From Xenopus tropicalis (taxonomy: Eukaryota > Chordata > Amphibia > Anura > Pipidae), in NCBI RefSeq assembly GCF_000004195.4, contig NC_030678.2:64971378-65035377 (forward strand): DNA of 64,000 bases, given 5' to 3'. Shown piece by piece: positions 21,957 to 31,720 of the stretch. Numbering within the stretch: the stretch's first letter is position 1; each line of letters opens with the position of its first letter. The position numbers and the translations under genes are program-made. The notes beneath the pieces are model-generated. The model had not been told where the DNA came from. It saw only the letters and a program-made list of their open reading frames with translations, and searched no databases.

Positions 21957-24900
21957 ATGAAAGAACAAGTTATCCCGAGTAAAACGATACCCCACATGCA
22001 TGGGTGCACCTAAAGACACGGCCTCCAAACAGCCCAAAACAGGGGCAATACACAAGAGCAATTTCAGCTCGAAAGTTTGGAGCTGCGCTCTAAGTGCACT
22101 CCATGCAGTTTGTCAGTCTGAACACCCCCTTACCTGTGAAATACCCCCACAAACTATATGTTTTCTGAAAGTGCACACCTGTAGCTATTCAGCAGCGCCA
22201 TTCTTGCTTTCCTCCATGCAGAATTGTGGACGCAGTTCTCCGTAGAAGTTTGCGGTTTGGCCTGAAATAAAGAAAAAAAAAGATCCAAAGTTAGATTTCT
22301 CCCCAAAATTGCCATAGCAACGAAAAAAAACACTAGAATATCAATCTACAACTTGTCCTAAACAAAACGATACCCCACATGCATGGGTGCACCTAAAGAC
22401 ACGGCCTCCAAACAGCCCAAAACAGGGGCAATACACAAGAGCAATTTCAGCTTGAAAGTTTGGAGCTGTGCTCTAAGTGCACTCCATGCAGTTTGTCAGT
22501 CTGAACACCCCCTTACCTGTGAAATACCCCCACAAACTATATGTTTTCTGAAAGTGCACACCTGTAGCTATTCAGCAGCGCCATTCTTGCTTTCCTCCAT
22601 GCAGAATTGTGGACGCAGTTCTCCGTAGAAGTTTGCGGTTTGGCCTGAAATAAAGAAAAAAAAAGATCCAAAGTTAGATTTCTCCCCAAAATTGCCATAG
22701 CAACGAAAAAACACACTAGAATATCAATCTACAACTTGTCCTGAACAAAACGATACCCCACATGCATGGGTGCACCTAAAGACACGGCCTCCAAACAGCC
22801 CAAAACAGGGGCAATACACAAGAGCAATTTCAGCTCGAGAGTTTGGAGCTGCGCTCTAAGTGCACTCCATGCAGTTTGTCAGTCTGAACACCCCCTTACC
22901 TGTGAAATACCCCCACAAACTATATGTTTTCTGAAAGTGCACACCTGTAGCTATTCAGCAGCGCCATTCTTGCTTTCCTCCATGCAGAATTGTGGACGCA
23001 GTTCTCCATAGAAGTTTGCGGTTTGGCCTGAAATAAAGAAAAAAAAAGATCCAAAGTTAGATTTCTCCCCAAAATTGCCATAGCAACGAAAAAAAAACAC
23101 TAGAATATCAATCTACATCTTGTCCTGAACAAAACGATACCCCACATGCATGGGTGCACCTAAAGACACGGCCTCCAAACAGCCCAAAACAGGGGCAATA
23201 CACAAGAGCAATTTCAGCTCGAAAGTTTGGAGCTGCGCTCTAAGTGCACTCCATGCAGTTTGTCAGTCTGAACACCCCCTTACCTGTGAAATACCCCCAC
23301 AAACTATATGTTTTCTGAAAGTGCACACCTGTAGCTATTCAGCAGCGCCATTCTTGCTTTCCTCCATGCAGAATTGTGGATGCAGTTCTCCGTAGAAGTT
23401 TGCGGTTTGGCCTGAAATAAAGAAAAAAAAAGATCCAAAATTAGATTTCTCCCCAAAATTGCCATAGCAACGGAAAAAAAACACTAGAATATCAATCTAC
23501 AACTTGTCCTGAACAAAACGATACCCCACATGCATGGGTGCACCTAAAGACACGGCCTCCAAACAGCCCAAAACAGGGGCAATACACAAGAGCAATTTCA
23601 GCTCGAAAGTTTGGAGCTGCGCTCTAAGTGCACTCCATGCAGTTTGTCAGTCTGAACACCCCCTTACTTGTGAAATACCCCCACAAACTATGTTTTCTGA
23701 AAGTGCACACCTGTAGCTATTCAGCAGCGCCATTCTTGCTTTCCTCCATGCAGAATTGTGGATGCAGTTCTCCGTAGAAGTTTGCGGTTTGGCCTGAAAT
23801 AAAGAAAAAAAAAGATCCAAAGTTAGATTTCTCCCCAAAATTTCCATAGCAACGAAAAAAAAACACTAGAATATCAATCTACAACTTGTCCTGAACAAAA
23901 CGATACCCCACATGCATGGGTGCACCTAAAGACACGGCCTCCAAACAGCCCAAAACAGGGGCAATACACAAGAGCAATTTCAGCTCGAAAGTTTGGAGCT
24001 GCGCTCTAAATGCACTCCATGCAGTTTGTCAGTCTGAACACCCCCTTACCTGTGAAATACCCCCACAAACTATATGTTTTCTGAAAGTGCACACCTGTAG
24101 CTATTCAGCAGCGCCATTCTTGCTTTCCTACACGCAGAATTGTGGACTCAGTTCTCCGTAGAAGTTTGCGGTTTGGCCTGAAATAAAGAAAAAAAAAATA
24201 CCAAAGTTAGATTTCTCCCCAAAATTGCCATAGCAACGGAAAAAAAACACTAGAATATCAATCTACAACTTGTCCTGAACAAAACGATACCCCACATGCA
24301 TGGGTGCACCTAAAGACACGGCCTCCAAACAGCCCAAAACAGGGGCAATACACGAAAGTTTGGAGCTGTGCTCTAAGTGCACTCCATGCAGTTTGTCAGT
24401 CTGAACACCCCCTTACCTGTGAAATACCCCCACAAACTATATATTTTCAGAAAGTGCACACCTGTAGCTATTCAGCAGCACCATTCTTGCTTTCCTACAT
24501 GCAGAATTGTGGACTCAGTTCTCCGTAGAAGTTTGCGGTTTGGCCTGAAATAAAGAAAAAAAAAGGTCCAAAGTTAGATTTCTCCCCAAAATTTCCATAG
24601 CAACGAAAAAAAAACACTAGAATATCAATCTACAACTTGTCCTGAACAAAACGATACCCCACATGCATGGGTGCACCTAAAGACACGGCCTCCAAACAGC
24701 CCAAAACAGGGGCAATTCACGAAAGTTTGGAGCTGCGCTCTAAGTGCACTCCATGCAGTTTGTCAGTCTGAACACCCCCTTACCTGTGAAATACCCCCAC
24801 AAACTATATATTTTCAGAAAGTGCACACCTGTAGCTATTCAGCAGCGCCATTCTTGCTTTCCTACATGCAGAATTGTGGACTCAGTTCTCCGTAGAAGTT

Positions 24901-24975
24901 TGCGGTTTAGCCTGAAATAAAGAAAAAAAGATCCAAAGTTAGATTTCTCCCCGAAATTGCAATAACAACTAAAAA
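21957..24975 (+). repeat. 383-bp tandem array inside piggyBac (about 8 units)
   Basis: GATACCCCACATGCATGGGT recurs at about 21,988, 22,371, 22,754, 23,138, 23,522, 23,904, 24,287 and 24,654, a 382-384 bp period. The last two units are shortened to about 367 bp by loss of the same short segment (around AGAGCAATTTCAGCT). Units are very similar to one another. Most units carry an 81-codon open frame starting at the ATG of GCATGGGTGCACC; differences between units are mostly single, amino-acid-changing substitutions, so I do not call it a gene. Confidence 0.95.
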
Positions 24976-25204
24976 AACCTGCCCAATTTAGCCCCAAAAT
25001 ATATTCTATTTACCTTTATCTGTTTAGTTGAACATCTTTTGACTGTATAGCTTCATCTGTATTCCTGCGAATCTTCGGGTGATGCGAGGAGGTGGTGAAA
25101 GGGAGTCATTGCCCCCACCGAGTAATGACAACCAGCGGGGGCAAGTGGCTAGGGTTAGGCAGGAGAGGCTTCTGCCTGGCACCCCCAATTGTTGCACCCT
25201 AGGC

Positions 25205-25580
25205 AGGAGCCTCTAGGGCACCAGTTTTGCCCCCCCATACACAATACACCCATAGAAAGTGCACCCAAAGACAGCACCCCCCATACACATTGCCCCCATA
25301 GACAATACCCCCATACACAGTGCCCCCAATTGCCCCCATACACAGTGCCCCCATAGACAATACCCCCATACACAGTGCCCCCAATTGCCCCCATACACAG
25401 TGCCCCCAATTTTCCCCATACACAGTGCCCCCCATACACAGTGCCCGCCATACACAGTGCCCGCCATACACAGTGCCCCCCATACACAGTGCCCCCCATA
25501 CACAGTGCCCCCCATACACAGTGCCCCCCCATACACAGTGCCCCCCCATACACAGTGCCCCCCCATACACAGTGCGGTAA
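25205..25580 (+). repeat. minisatellite of CCCCCATACACAGTGCC units
   Basis: About twenty degenerate 15-18 bp units. Long open frames exist on both strands purely because of the repeat. Confidence 0.9.
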
Positions 25581-26312
25581 TCTATTACAGAAATGCGGGA
25601 CATTATTGCATAAGTTGCATAGCACCACAATTCTGAAAAAAGCTGAATGCCTGCACCAAGAACAAAATATATATTGCCCAAAATAAAGGCCTCAATATCT
25701 GCATTGAAAGCTGAGCTAATGAGTTTTGAATTTGCCAGTTTCTCTCCAACCAAAAGAGCTATGCCATCAGAACAATACTATTACTCATAATAAGGAGAAA
25801 GACTACAATTAGCATAAGTGTTGAAATGTAAACTCCCATCTACCAACAAACTATAACTTTCTTTTCACTACTGCAAACAAAGACCCTAACTGTGCAAAAA
25901 TAATAAAAAAAATATTCCATGGAGAGCTAATACTGTACACTAGTAAAACCTAAAATGTCACCCAGAAATACATATAGCCGTAGCAACTGCCCTGAAAGGG
26001 TAGCTTATGAGGTGTCCGTAAAAAAAAAAACCTTGTGGCATCAGCAGGGGAGATGAAATCATCCGCAGGCAAGATGAAACATCATGATCATCACGCACCA
26101 CAAATTTTTAGGGGCCCAGTCCGTCACGCAACACCTCAGTTGGCTATACATAACCTAACGTAACATTTTAGGTAAGGAAACAACCAAATTAACCATGACA
26201 TAAAATTCTGACCTGAATACATAAACCATAAGGCTACTATATTAATTTTGCACAAAGCGGGATGCCAATAATTATTATAAATTCCATCAGTGCACAACAA
26301 TTTATTACCCTT
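25581..26312 (-). other. non-coding interval downstream of transposase
   Basis: No further coding sequence was seen. AT-rich, lying between the transposase stop and the minisatellite within the piggyBac element. Confidence 0.5.
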
Positions 26313-28066
26313 TCAATAGTGCAGACGAGTATGGTATATTTCAAAACATGGTTTGAAACATAACCCGGGGTTGCGAGGGCACTTAGGGCAGTAGTACCGT
26401 GTATCTCGTCTTATACCCCTTTTGCGGCACACTCTGCAAGCTTTCTGGGCAAACACTTTTCCAGGTGTGGGTGGAAGCGTATCAATAAAGTGCTTCCCAA
26501 TCAATCGGGCCACATTGTCACTAGGGGCATCTCAGGCACAGTCTCCTCTACACCACTAAACAACAGGGCAGGGATTATCTGCAGCTGGTATTTATAATAG
26601 GATAATTTGCGGCCTGGTACTGCTGCCTTATATACAACGTATGAATTTCGAAGGGCCATTTGAATCAAGTATATACCAACTTTTTTGTACCAGGCCTTAG
26701 TTTTTCGAGTGGCGTTGTAGTAATGTTGGAGTTGATCAGTTCTGTCAACGCCACCCATGTACCTGCTGTATTCCCTGCAACAGAGAGGTTTTGTTTTAGG
26801 GGGCCTACCAACTCTCTGTACCACAGTTACTGACTCATCGTGGATTGTCGTCAGCATGAATACATTTTTTGTGTCATAATAATTTATGGCAAGGAGCTCA
26901 TCATTTCTTAGGGCATAAACTTCTCCACGATTAAGTTTTTTGCTGACCAGATCCCTGGGCAAGCCCTTTCGGGTACGATTTATAGTGCCACAGGCTGGGG
27001 TATCTAAGCAATATAGGGCAGTGAACAGGGGGATACTAGTGTAAAAGTTATCCACATATAAGTGGTAACCTTGGCCCAAAAGTGGAGAGATGAGCTCCCA
27101 TACAATTTTGCCACTGACAGTCAAATCAAGGGGACAACCAGGGGGGTCTAATTTGGAGTCCTTGCCTTCATAAATCATGAAATAGCTGGTGTACCCCGAA
27201 ATGCTTTCGCACAGTTTGTAAAATTTGATCCCATAGCGGGCACGCTTGCTTGGGATGTACTGCCGAAATGCGATGCGCCCTTTGAAGAGGAGAAGTGACT
27301 CATCTATACAAATGTTTTGGGAAGGGGTATACACTTCTCCACACCGCTCAGACAGGCTATTTATAAGGGGCCTCAATTTATGCAGCCTGTCATGGCCGGG
27401 CACATCAGGGGGTACAGCCGTTGCATTGTTATTGAAATGCAGAAACCGGAGCAGTAGCTGATACCGGTTTCTCGGCATGGTGGCAGAAAAAACAGGGATA
27501 GACAACACAGTAGTGGTATCCCAGTAGGACTCCAAAGAATTTGCTTTTATGAGACCCATAGCTAAAGTGAGTCCCAAGAACTTTTTCATTTCGGCAATGT
27601 CAGTGGGATGCCATGCCTGCGCTCGAGCATACCTAGGTAGGGGATTATGGGTAAGGTATTGCTCGGCGTATAAATTTGTATAGAGGACCATATCCTGTAG
27701 GATGGCCTCAGTGATGTACAATTGAAAAAAATCAATAGGCTCAAAATTCCTGGTGTCCACCTTAACACCAGCGACTGCAGTAAAAGGGGGGATCTCAGGG
27801 GGAAAATTACAAGGAGGCCTCCACGCAGGCTCTCCTCCAGCTGCAGCATCAGCCCTATCACCCTCTCCCTCATTTTGCACACTCTCCTCTACCTCCATGG
27901 GCTCAAGAGCACTAACCGTGCTACTACTACACCATGACTCCTCAGTAGAGGAGTCACTCTCTGAACCAGGGGGCACATACTCGGAATCAGAGTCACTGAA
28001 CTCCTCCGAGCTAGAGGCCATGCACAGTGCAGCAGCCTCTTCAACCGAGTACAACTTTCTGGCCAT
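26313..28066 (-). pseudogene. piggyBac (Uribo2-like) transposase, one frameshift
   Basis: The main frame (28,066 down to 26,501, 521 codons) starts MARKLYSVEEAAALC and contains an acidic Ser-rich N-terminus, then the DDD catalytic core: Asp255 in NICIDESLLLFKGR, Asp339 in YHLYVDNFYTS and Asp441 in YMGGVDRTDQL. After PEMP (about 26,524-26,527, GGGG on the + strand) the frame shifts. The C-terminal cysteine-rich domain continues in another frame (26,513 down to 26,313) with CRVCRKRG and YYCPKCPRNPGLCFKPCF and ends at LHY. A single missing base in the G-run explains the break. From memory it is very close to Xenopus Uribo2. The protein cuts and pastes DNA at TTAA. Catalytic residues are intact; loss of the end-binding Cys-rich domain should disable it. 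Confidence 0.92.
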
Positions 28067-28477
28067 GTTGCCAACAAAATATTTTTTTATAACACCCTAG
28101 TCCAAAATCACAAAAAATCAAGTAAATCAGAATATGATCAGAAGCCAGAAAAATCTAACAGCTACGCAAAGATAAACTACTGCAACACAGGCAAGGCAGA
28201 CACTAGAAAAAAAAAAACAGGTAAGATCTGGCTAAGAAAAAAAGCAGCTTTGGTTTCAAACCCCCCCCCCTCTAAACCCCCTTGAACTCCTGAACTCCCT
28301 AAAAAAAAATACAACCAAGAACAATCAGGAACAATCAGGAACAATCCAGAACAAGCAAAAAAAAGCAAAAGCCAGTAGATGCAACACACAAATAAAAAAA
28401 GCCAAGATCAATAAGCAAGAACAGTAAATGAACAGCAACACAAATCTAAAATGCAACGAAACCACTGAAAAATGCAA
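28067..28477 (-). promoter_or_regulatory. presumed transposase upstream region
   Basis: Lies directly upstream of the transposase ATG and contains a C-run (28,261-28,270) and repeated GAACAATCAGGAACAATC (28,320-28,345). No TATA box or start site is clear; the regulatory role is inferred from position only. Confidence 0.3.
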
Positions 28478-29612
28478 AATCAAGTTAACACAAGCAATAT
28501 AACTAATCAAAGTATAACACAAAACTGAAAACTCACAAAACCACTGAACTATGCAAGAAAAATGTGATTATGCCGTGTGACTTGTGTTCAGGCTACCTGA
28601 TCACTTGTCACACTGCAAAATCAAGGTAACACAAGCAATATAACTAATCAAAGTATAACACAAAACTGAAAACTCTCAAAACCACCGAAAAACACAAGAA
28701 AAATGTGATTATGCTGTGTGACTTGCGTTCAGGCTACCTGATACCTTGATTTTGCAGTGTGACAAGTGATCAGGTAGCCTGAACGCAAGTCACACAGCAT
28801 AATCACATTTTTCTTGTGTTTTTCGGTGGTTTTGAGAGTTTTCAGTTTTGTGTTATACTTTGATTAGTTATATTGCTTGTGTTACCTTGATTTTGCAGTG
28901 TGACAAGTGATCAGGTAGCCTGAACACAAGTCACACGGCATAATCACATTTTTCTTGCATAGTTCAGTGGTTTTGTGAGTTTTCAGTTTTGTGTTATACT
29001 TTGATTAGTTATATTGCTTGTGTTACCTTGATTTTGCAGTGTGACAAGTGAACACAAGCAATATAACTAATCAAAGTATAACACAAAACTGAAAACTCAC
29101 AAAACCACTGAACTATGCAAGAAAAATGTGATTATGCCGTGTGACTTGTGTTCAGGATACCTGATCACTTGTCACACTGCAAAATCAAGGTAACACAAGC
29201 AATATAACTAATCAAAGTATAACACAAAACTGAAAACTCTCAAAACCACCGAAAAACACAAGAAAAATGTGATTATGCCGTGTGACTTGCGTTCAGGCTA
29301 CCTGATCACTTGTCACACTGCAAAATCAAGGTAACACAAGCAATATAACTAATCAAAGTATAACACAAAACTGAAAACTCACAAAACCACTGAACTATGC
29401 AAGAAAAATGTGATTATGCCGTGTGACTTGTGTTCAGGCTACCTGATCACTTGTCACACTGCAAAATCAAGGTAACACAAGCAATATAACTAATCAAAGT
29501 ATAACACAAAACTGAAAACTCTCAAAACCACCGAAAAACACAAGAAAAATGTGATTATGCCGTGTGACTTGCGTTCAGGCTACCTGATCACTTGTCACAC
29601 TGCAAAATCAAG
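28478..29612 (+). repeat. ~140-bp higher-order array with inverted blocks
   Basis: About eight ~140-bp units carrying ACACAAGCAATATAACTAAT, GTATAACACAAAACTGAAAA and TGTGATTATGCCGTGTGAC. Two unit types alternate: type A has CCACCGAAAAACACAAG and GCGTTCAGG, type B has CCACTGAACTATGCAAG and TGTTCAGG. Order: B, A forward (28,478-28,742); A, B inverted (28,743-29,047); B, A, B, A forward (29,048-29,612). It sits inside the piggyBac element upstream of the transposase. Confidence 0.9.
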
Positions 29613-30382
29613 GTAACAGTAATAACAGTATATATATATAATATAACAGAAATAAAAGTATAACACAGAACTTAGAAATCAGAGTAATAGAGTAAAACAA
29701 GTAATAAAACAGAAATAAAGCACAACGCAGAACTGAAAAAGCAATGAAACAAATAAAATCAATAATATAAAATAAAACTGATGAAACAGTGATTAGTGTG
29801 TAAAGGCTAAAAATGGAAAATAAAATAAAGGCAAAGTAAAAAATATGTATGTGTGTACACTTGTGAGTGTGTGTAAGTGTATGCCTGTGCAAAAAAAAAA
29901 AAAGTGGAAACTGCAAAAAAAAAATCAGAAAAAAAAATTACAATTAGTGTGATGTGTAAATGGTGCAAAATTGGTACCTGGGGCAGGCAAGGCAGATCTC
30001 AAAGGCAGGCAGGCAGGCAGATCTCTGGTGCTGGAAGACCGCAGGGGGATGCAGGCAGGCTCCAAGAGGCTCCACGATGCTCCACGAGTGAAGGGGGCGG
30101 CGCCAGGGGCAGGATTAAATACCCCAAGCAGCAGGCACGTCCTGATGACGTCGCTGCGACTTGGGGGTCACACAGAGGCGATCGGAGGGGGCCCAGGAGG
30201 GAGCAGCGCCGGTAAGCTCGTTGCCTAGGGGGTTTTGGGCCTGGCAGCGCGTCTCTGCACTCGGATCGATCGGCGAGTGCAGAGAACGCGCTGTCCTTAT
30301 GGGAAACGTAGCTTCTACGTGCTTGGCATACAACGATTTTTTATGCCAGCACGTAGAAGCTACGTGCTTGGCAGGGAAAGGG
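29613..30382 (-). mobile_element. piggyBac right-end region
   Basis: Contains a TA-run, A-rich tracts, GGCAGGCAGGCAGGCAGATC (about 30,003-30,022) and the subterminal inverted repeats TAGCTTCTACGTGCTTGGC and ACGTAGAAGCTACGTGCTTG. It resembles the end region at 40,730-41,174. Terminal CCCTTTCCCTGCC (inverted) abuts the TTAA duplication. Confidence 0.8.
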
Positions 30383-30499
30383 TTAAACAAAAAACACTGG
30401 GACCCTCTGACAACATGGTGAACAAAAGAGCCTAAAAACGTAAGATTACTCGTTAAATTTTACCCATTGTTTTGTCCCTAAAATGTAAAATACTGCCTT

Positions 30500-30893
30500 A
30501 AGGTGGCCATACACGAGCAGATCCGCTCGCTTGGCGATGTCGCCAAGCGAGCGGATCTTCCCCCGATATCCCCACCTACGGGTGGGCGATATCGGGGAGC
30601 ATTTAGGTAAAAAAAAAAAATAATCCGATCGTTTGGCCCTGGGGCCAAACGATCGGATTATGTGGGCAGCAATGGGGCAGTCGGATCGGGGACCGCATCA
30701 ACAAGCCGATGCGGTCCCCGATCCGACCGGATTTTCTAACCTGGCCGATCGAGATCAGGCCAATTTCAGGCCAGATATCGGTCGGCCAGGCCGCTCTGCT
30801 CTCCCCATACACGGGCCGATTAGCTGCCGAATCGGTCCAAGGGACCGATATCGGCAGCTATAGTCGGCCCGTGTATGGGGACCTTTAGTGTTC
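30500..30893. mobile_element. fold-back MITE with serial perfect hairpins
   Basis: Ends AAGGTGGCCATACACGAGC and GGCCCGTGTATGGGGACCTT are inverted repeats. Inside are near-perfect hairpins: GATCCGCTCGCTTGGCGA with TCGCCAAGCGAGCGGATC, AATCCGATCGTTTGGCCC with GGGCCAAACGATCGGATT, and CGGATCGGGGACCGCATC with GATGCGGTCCCCGATCCG. Non-coding. Confidence 0.8.
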
Positions 30894-31499
30894 ACATAAA
30901 ACACTGGACCAGAGCTCAAAATGACAAAAAGTCTTGCTGTGGGTGGCAGCTTGTGTTTCTTCTCTTTGAACCCCATGCCAGCACTGGTCTTTACCAACAC
31001 CTTTTTGGAGCCCCTGAACTTTCTGCAGTGCAACTGATCAGGAACCTGCATACTTCTGTGACAGAACCAGAGCGAAGAGTAAAATTCTATAACCCTCTGA
31101 AGCCATTAAAAAAAAGACAAAAATCTCAAAATTACAGTTGGTAAATTTTACTTACTGTTTTATTCTAAATCAGCCATCGTTTTGTCCCTAAACTGTGAAA
31201 AATCTAGCCACAGCTGACAAAATACTTCCAGGTACAGAAAAGATCAAAAAGGTTACTTAATTTTACCAGGCCTAGTTTTCACAAAAGCCTTCACTTTTTT
31301 GCTGAAAACAAGAAAAGGGGCTCCTATCTCGTTACGTAGGATTAACTACAAAAGAAAAACGTATTTTTTTTCTTTTAGTTCCCTAGATCAAGACGAAGCT
31401 ATACACAGAAAAAACAATGAGCAGAAGCTCTAGTGGCACAGCCCTTTGAACCCACCACAAACTACCACTTTTTGCAACAAGCATCAGGCTGTTTTACAT
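30894..31499. other. unassigned non-coding stretch
   Basis: No gene recognised. TTTTGTCCCTAAACTGTGAA near 31,180 echoes words at 21,215 and 30,470. Confidence 0.4.
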
Positions 31500-31720
31500 T
31501 GAGTACATCGTCCTAACTCATCACTCTGCCAAACTGCTACGTACCGCGTCACTGCTCTCATAGACGTGAAGTTGTGATGTCACAGTCTCGCGCGATGAGA
31601 CTTGTGACGTAGGGATTAGCTGTCAGGCAGGAACCAAGGGTCTGGATGTTAATGGCGTTGCGGGACGTTTAAGCAGGGAGCTTGGACAGCGGGTGTGTTA
31701 AGAACATCGTGATTGTCCCG
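31500..31720 (+). promoter_or_regulatory. brpf3: candidate brpf3 promoter and 5' non-coding exon
   Basis: CpG dinucleotides cluster here, in contrast to the flanks. Visible sites are a CRE-like TGATGTCA (31,575-31,582), TGACGTAG (31,605-31,612) and TCTCGCGCGATGAGA (about 31,586-31,600, similar to the TCTCGCGAGA promoter motif). No TATA box. It is the best TATA-less promoter candidate upstream of the first coding exon, which begins with a splice acceptor and so needs an upstream 5' UTR exon. The donor site was not identified; this is inference. Confidence 0.4.

Larger units (their letters stand above)
21250..30382 (-). mobile_element. Uribo2-like piggyBac transposon, both ends present (9.1 kb)
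   Basis: TTAA target duplications lie at 21,246-21,249 and 30,383-30,386. The left end reads CCCTTTCACTGCCAGCC and the right end, inverted, CCCTTTCCCTGCCAAGC, so the ~13-bp terminal inverted repeats match apart from one base. Subterminal repeats near the right end are ACGTAGAAGCTACGTGC and its inverted form (30,305-30,375). The element contains a 383-bp tandem array, a 17-bp minisatellite, a transposase gene on the minus strand and a ~140-bp higher-order array. It is longer than typical piggyBac elements, mostly because of these arrays. One frameshift in the transposase probably makes it non-autonomous. Confidence 0.9.

Noticed and set aside
22000..24895. Series of similar 74-81 codon open frames in the 383-bp array
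   Set aside because: They are the same repeat unit read several times. Differences between units often change residues or the frame, and no start context, promoter or known domain supports a gene.
25155..25753. Long Gly/Tyr/Cys-rich or Pro/His-rich open frames on both strands
   Set aside because: Produced by the 17-bp CCCCCATACACAGTG minisatellite, which lacks stops in most frames.
27246..28100. Plus-strand open frames opposite the piggyBac transposase
   Set aside because: Shadows of the transposase; no motif of their own.
30003..30022. GGCA tetranucleotide run as a CRISPR-like or regulatory array
   Set aside because: Short simple repeat inside a piggyBac end; no spacers.
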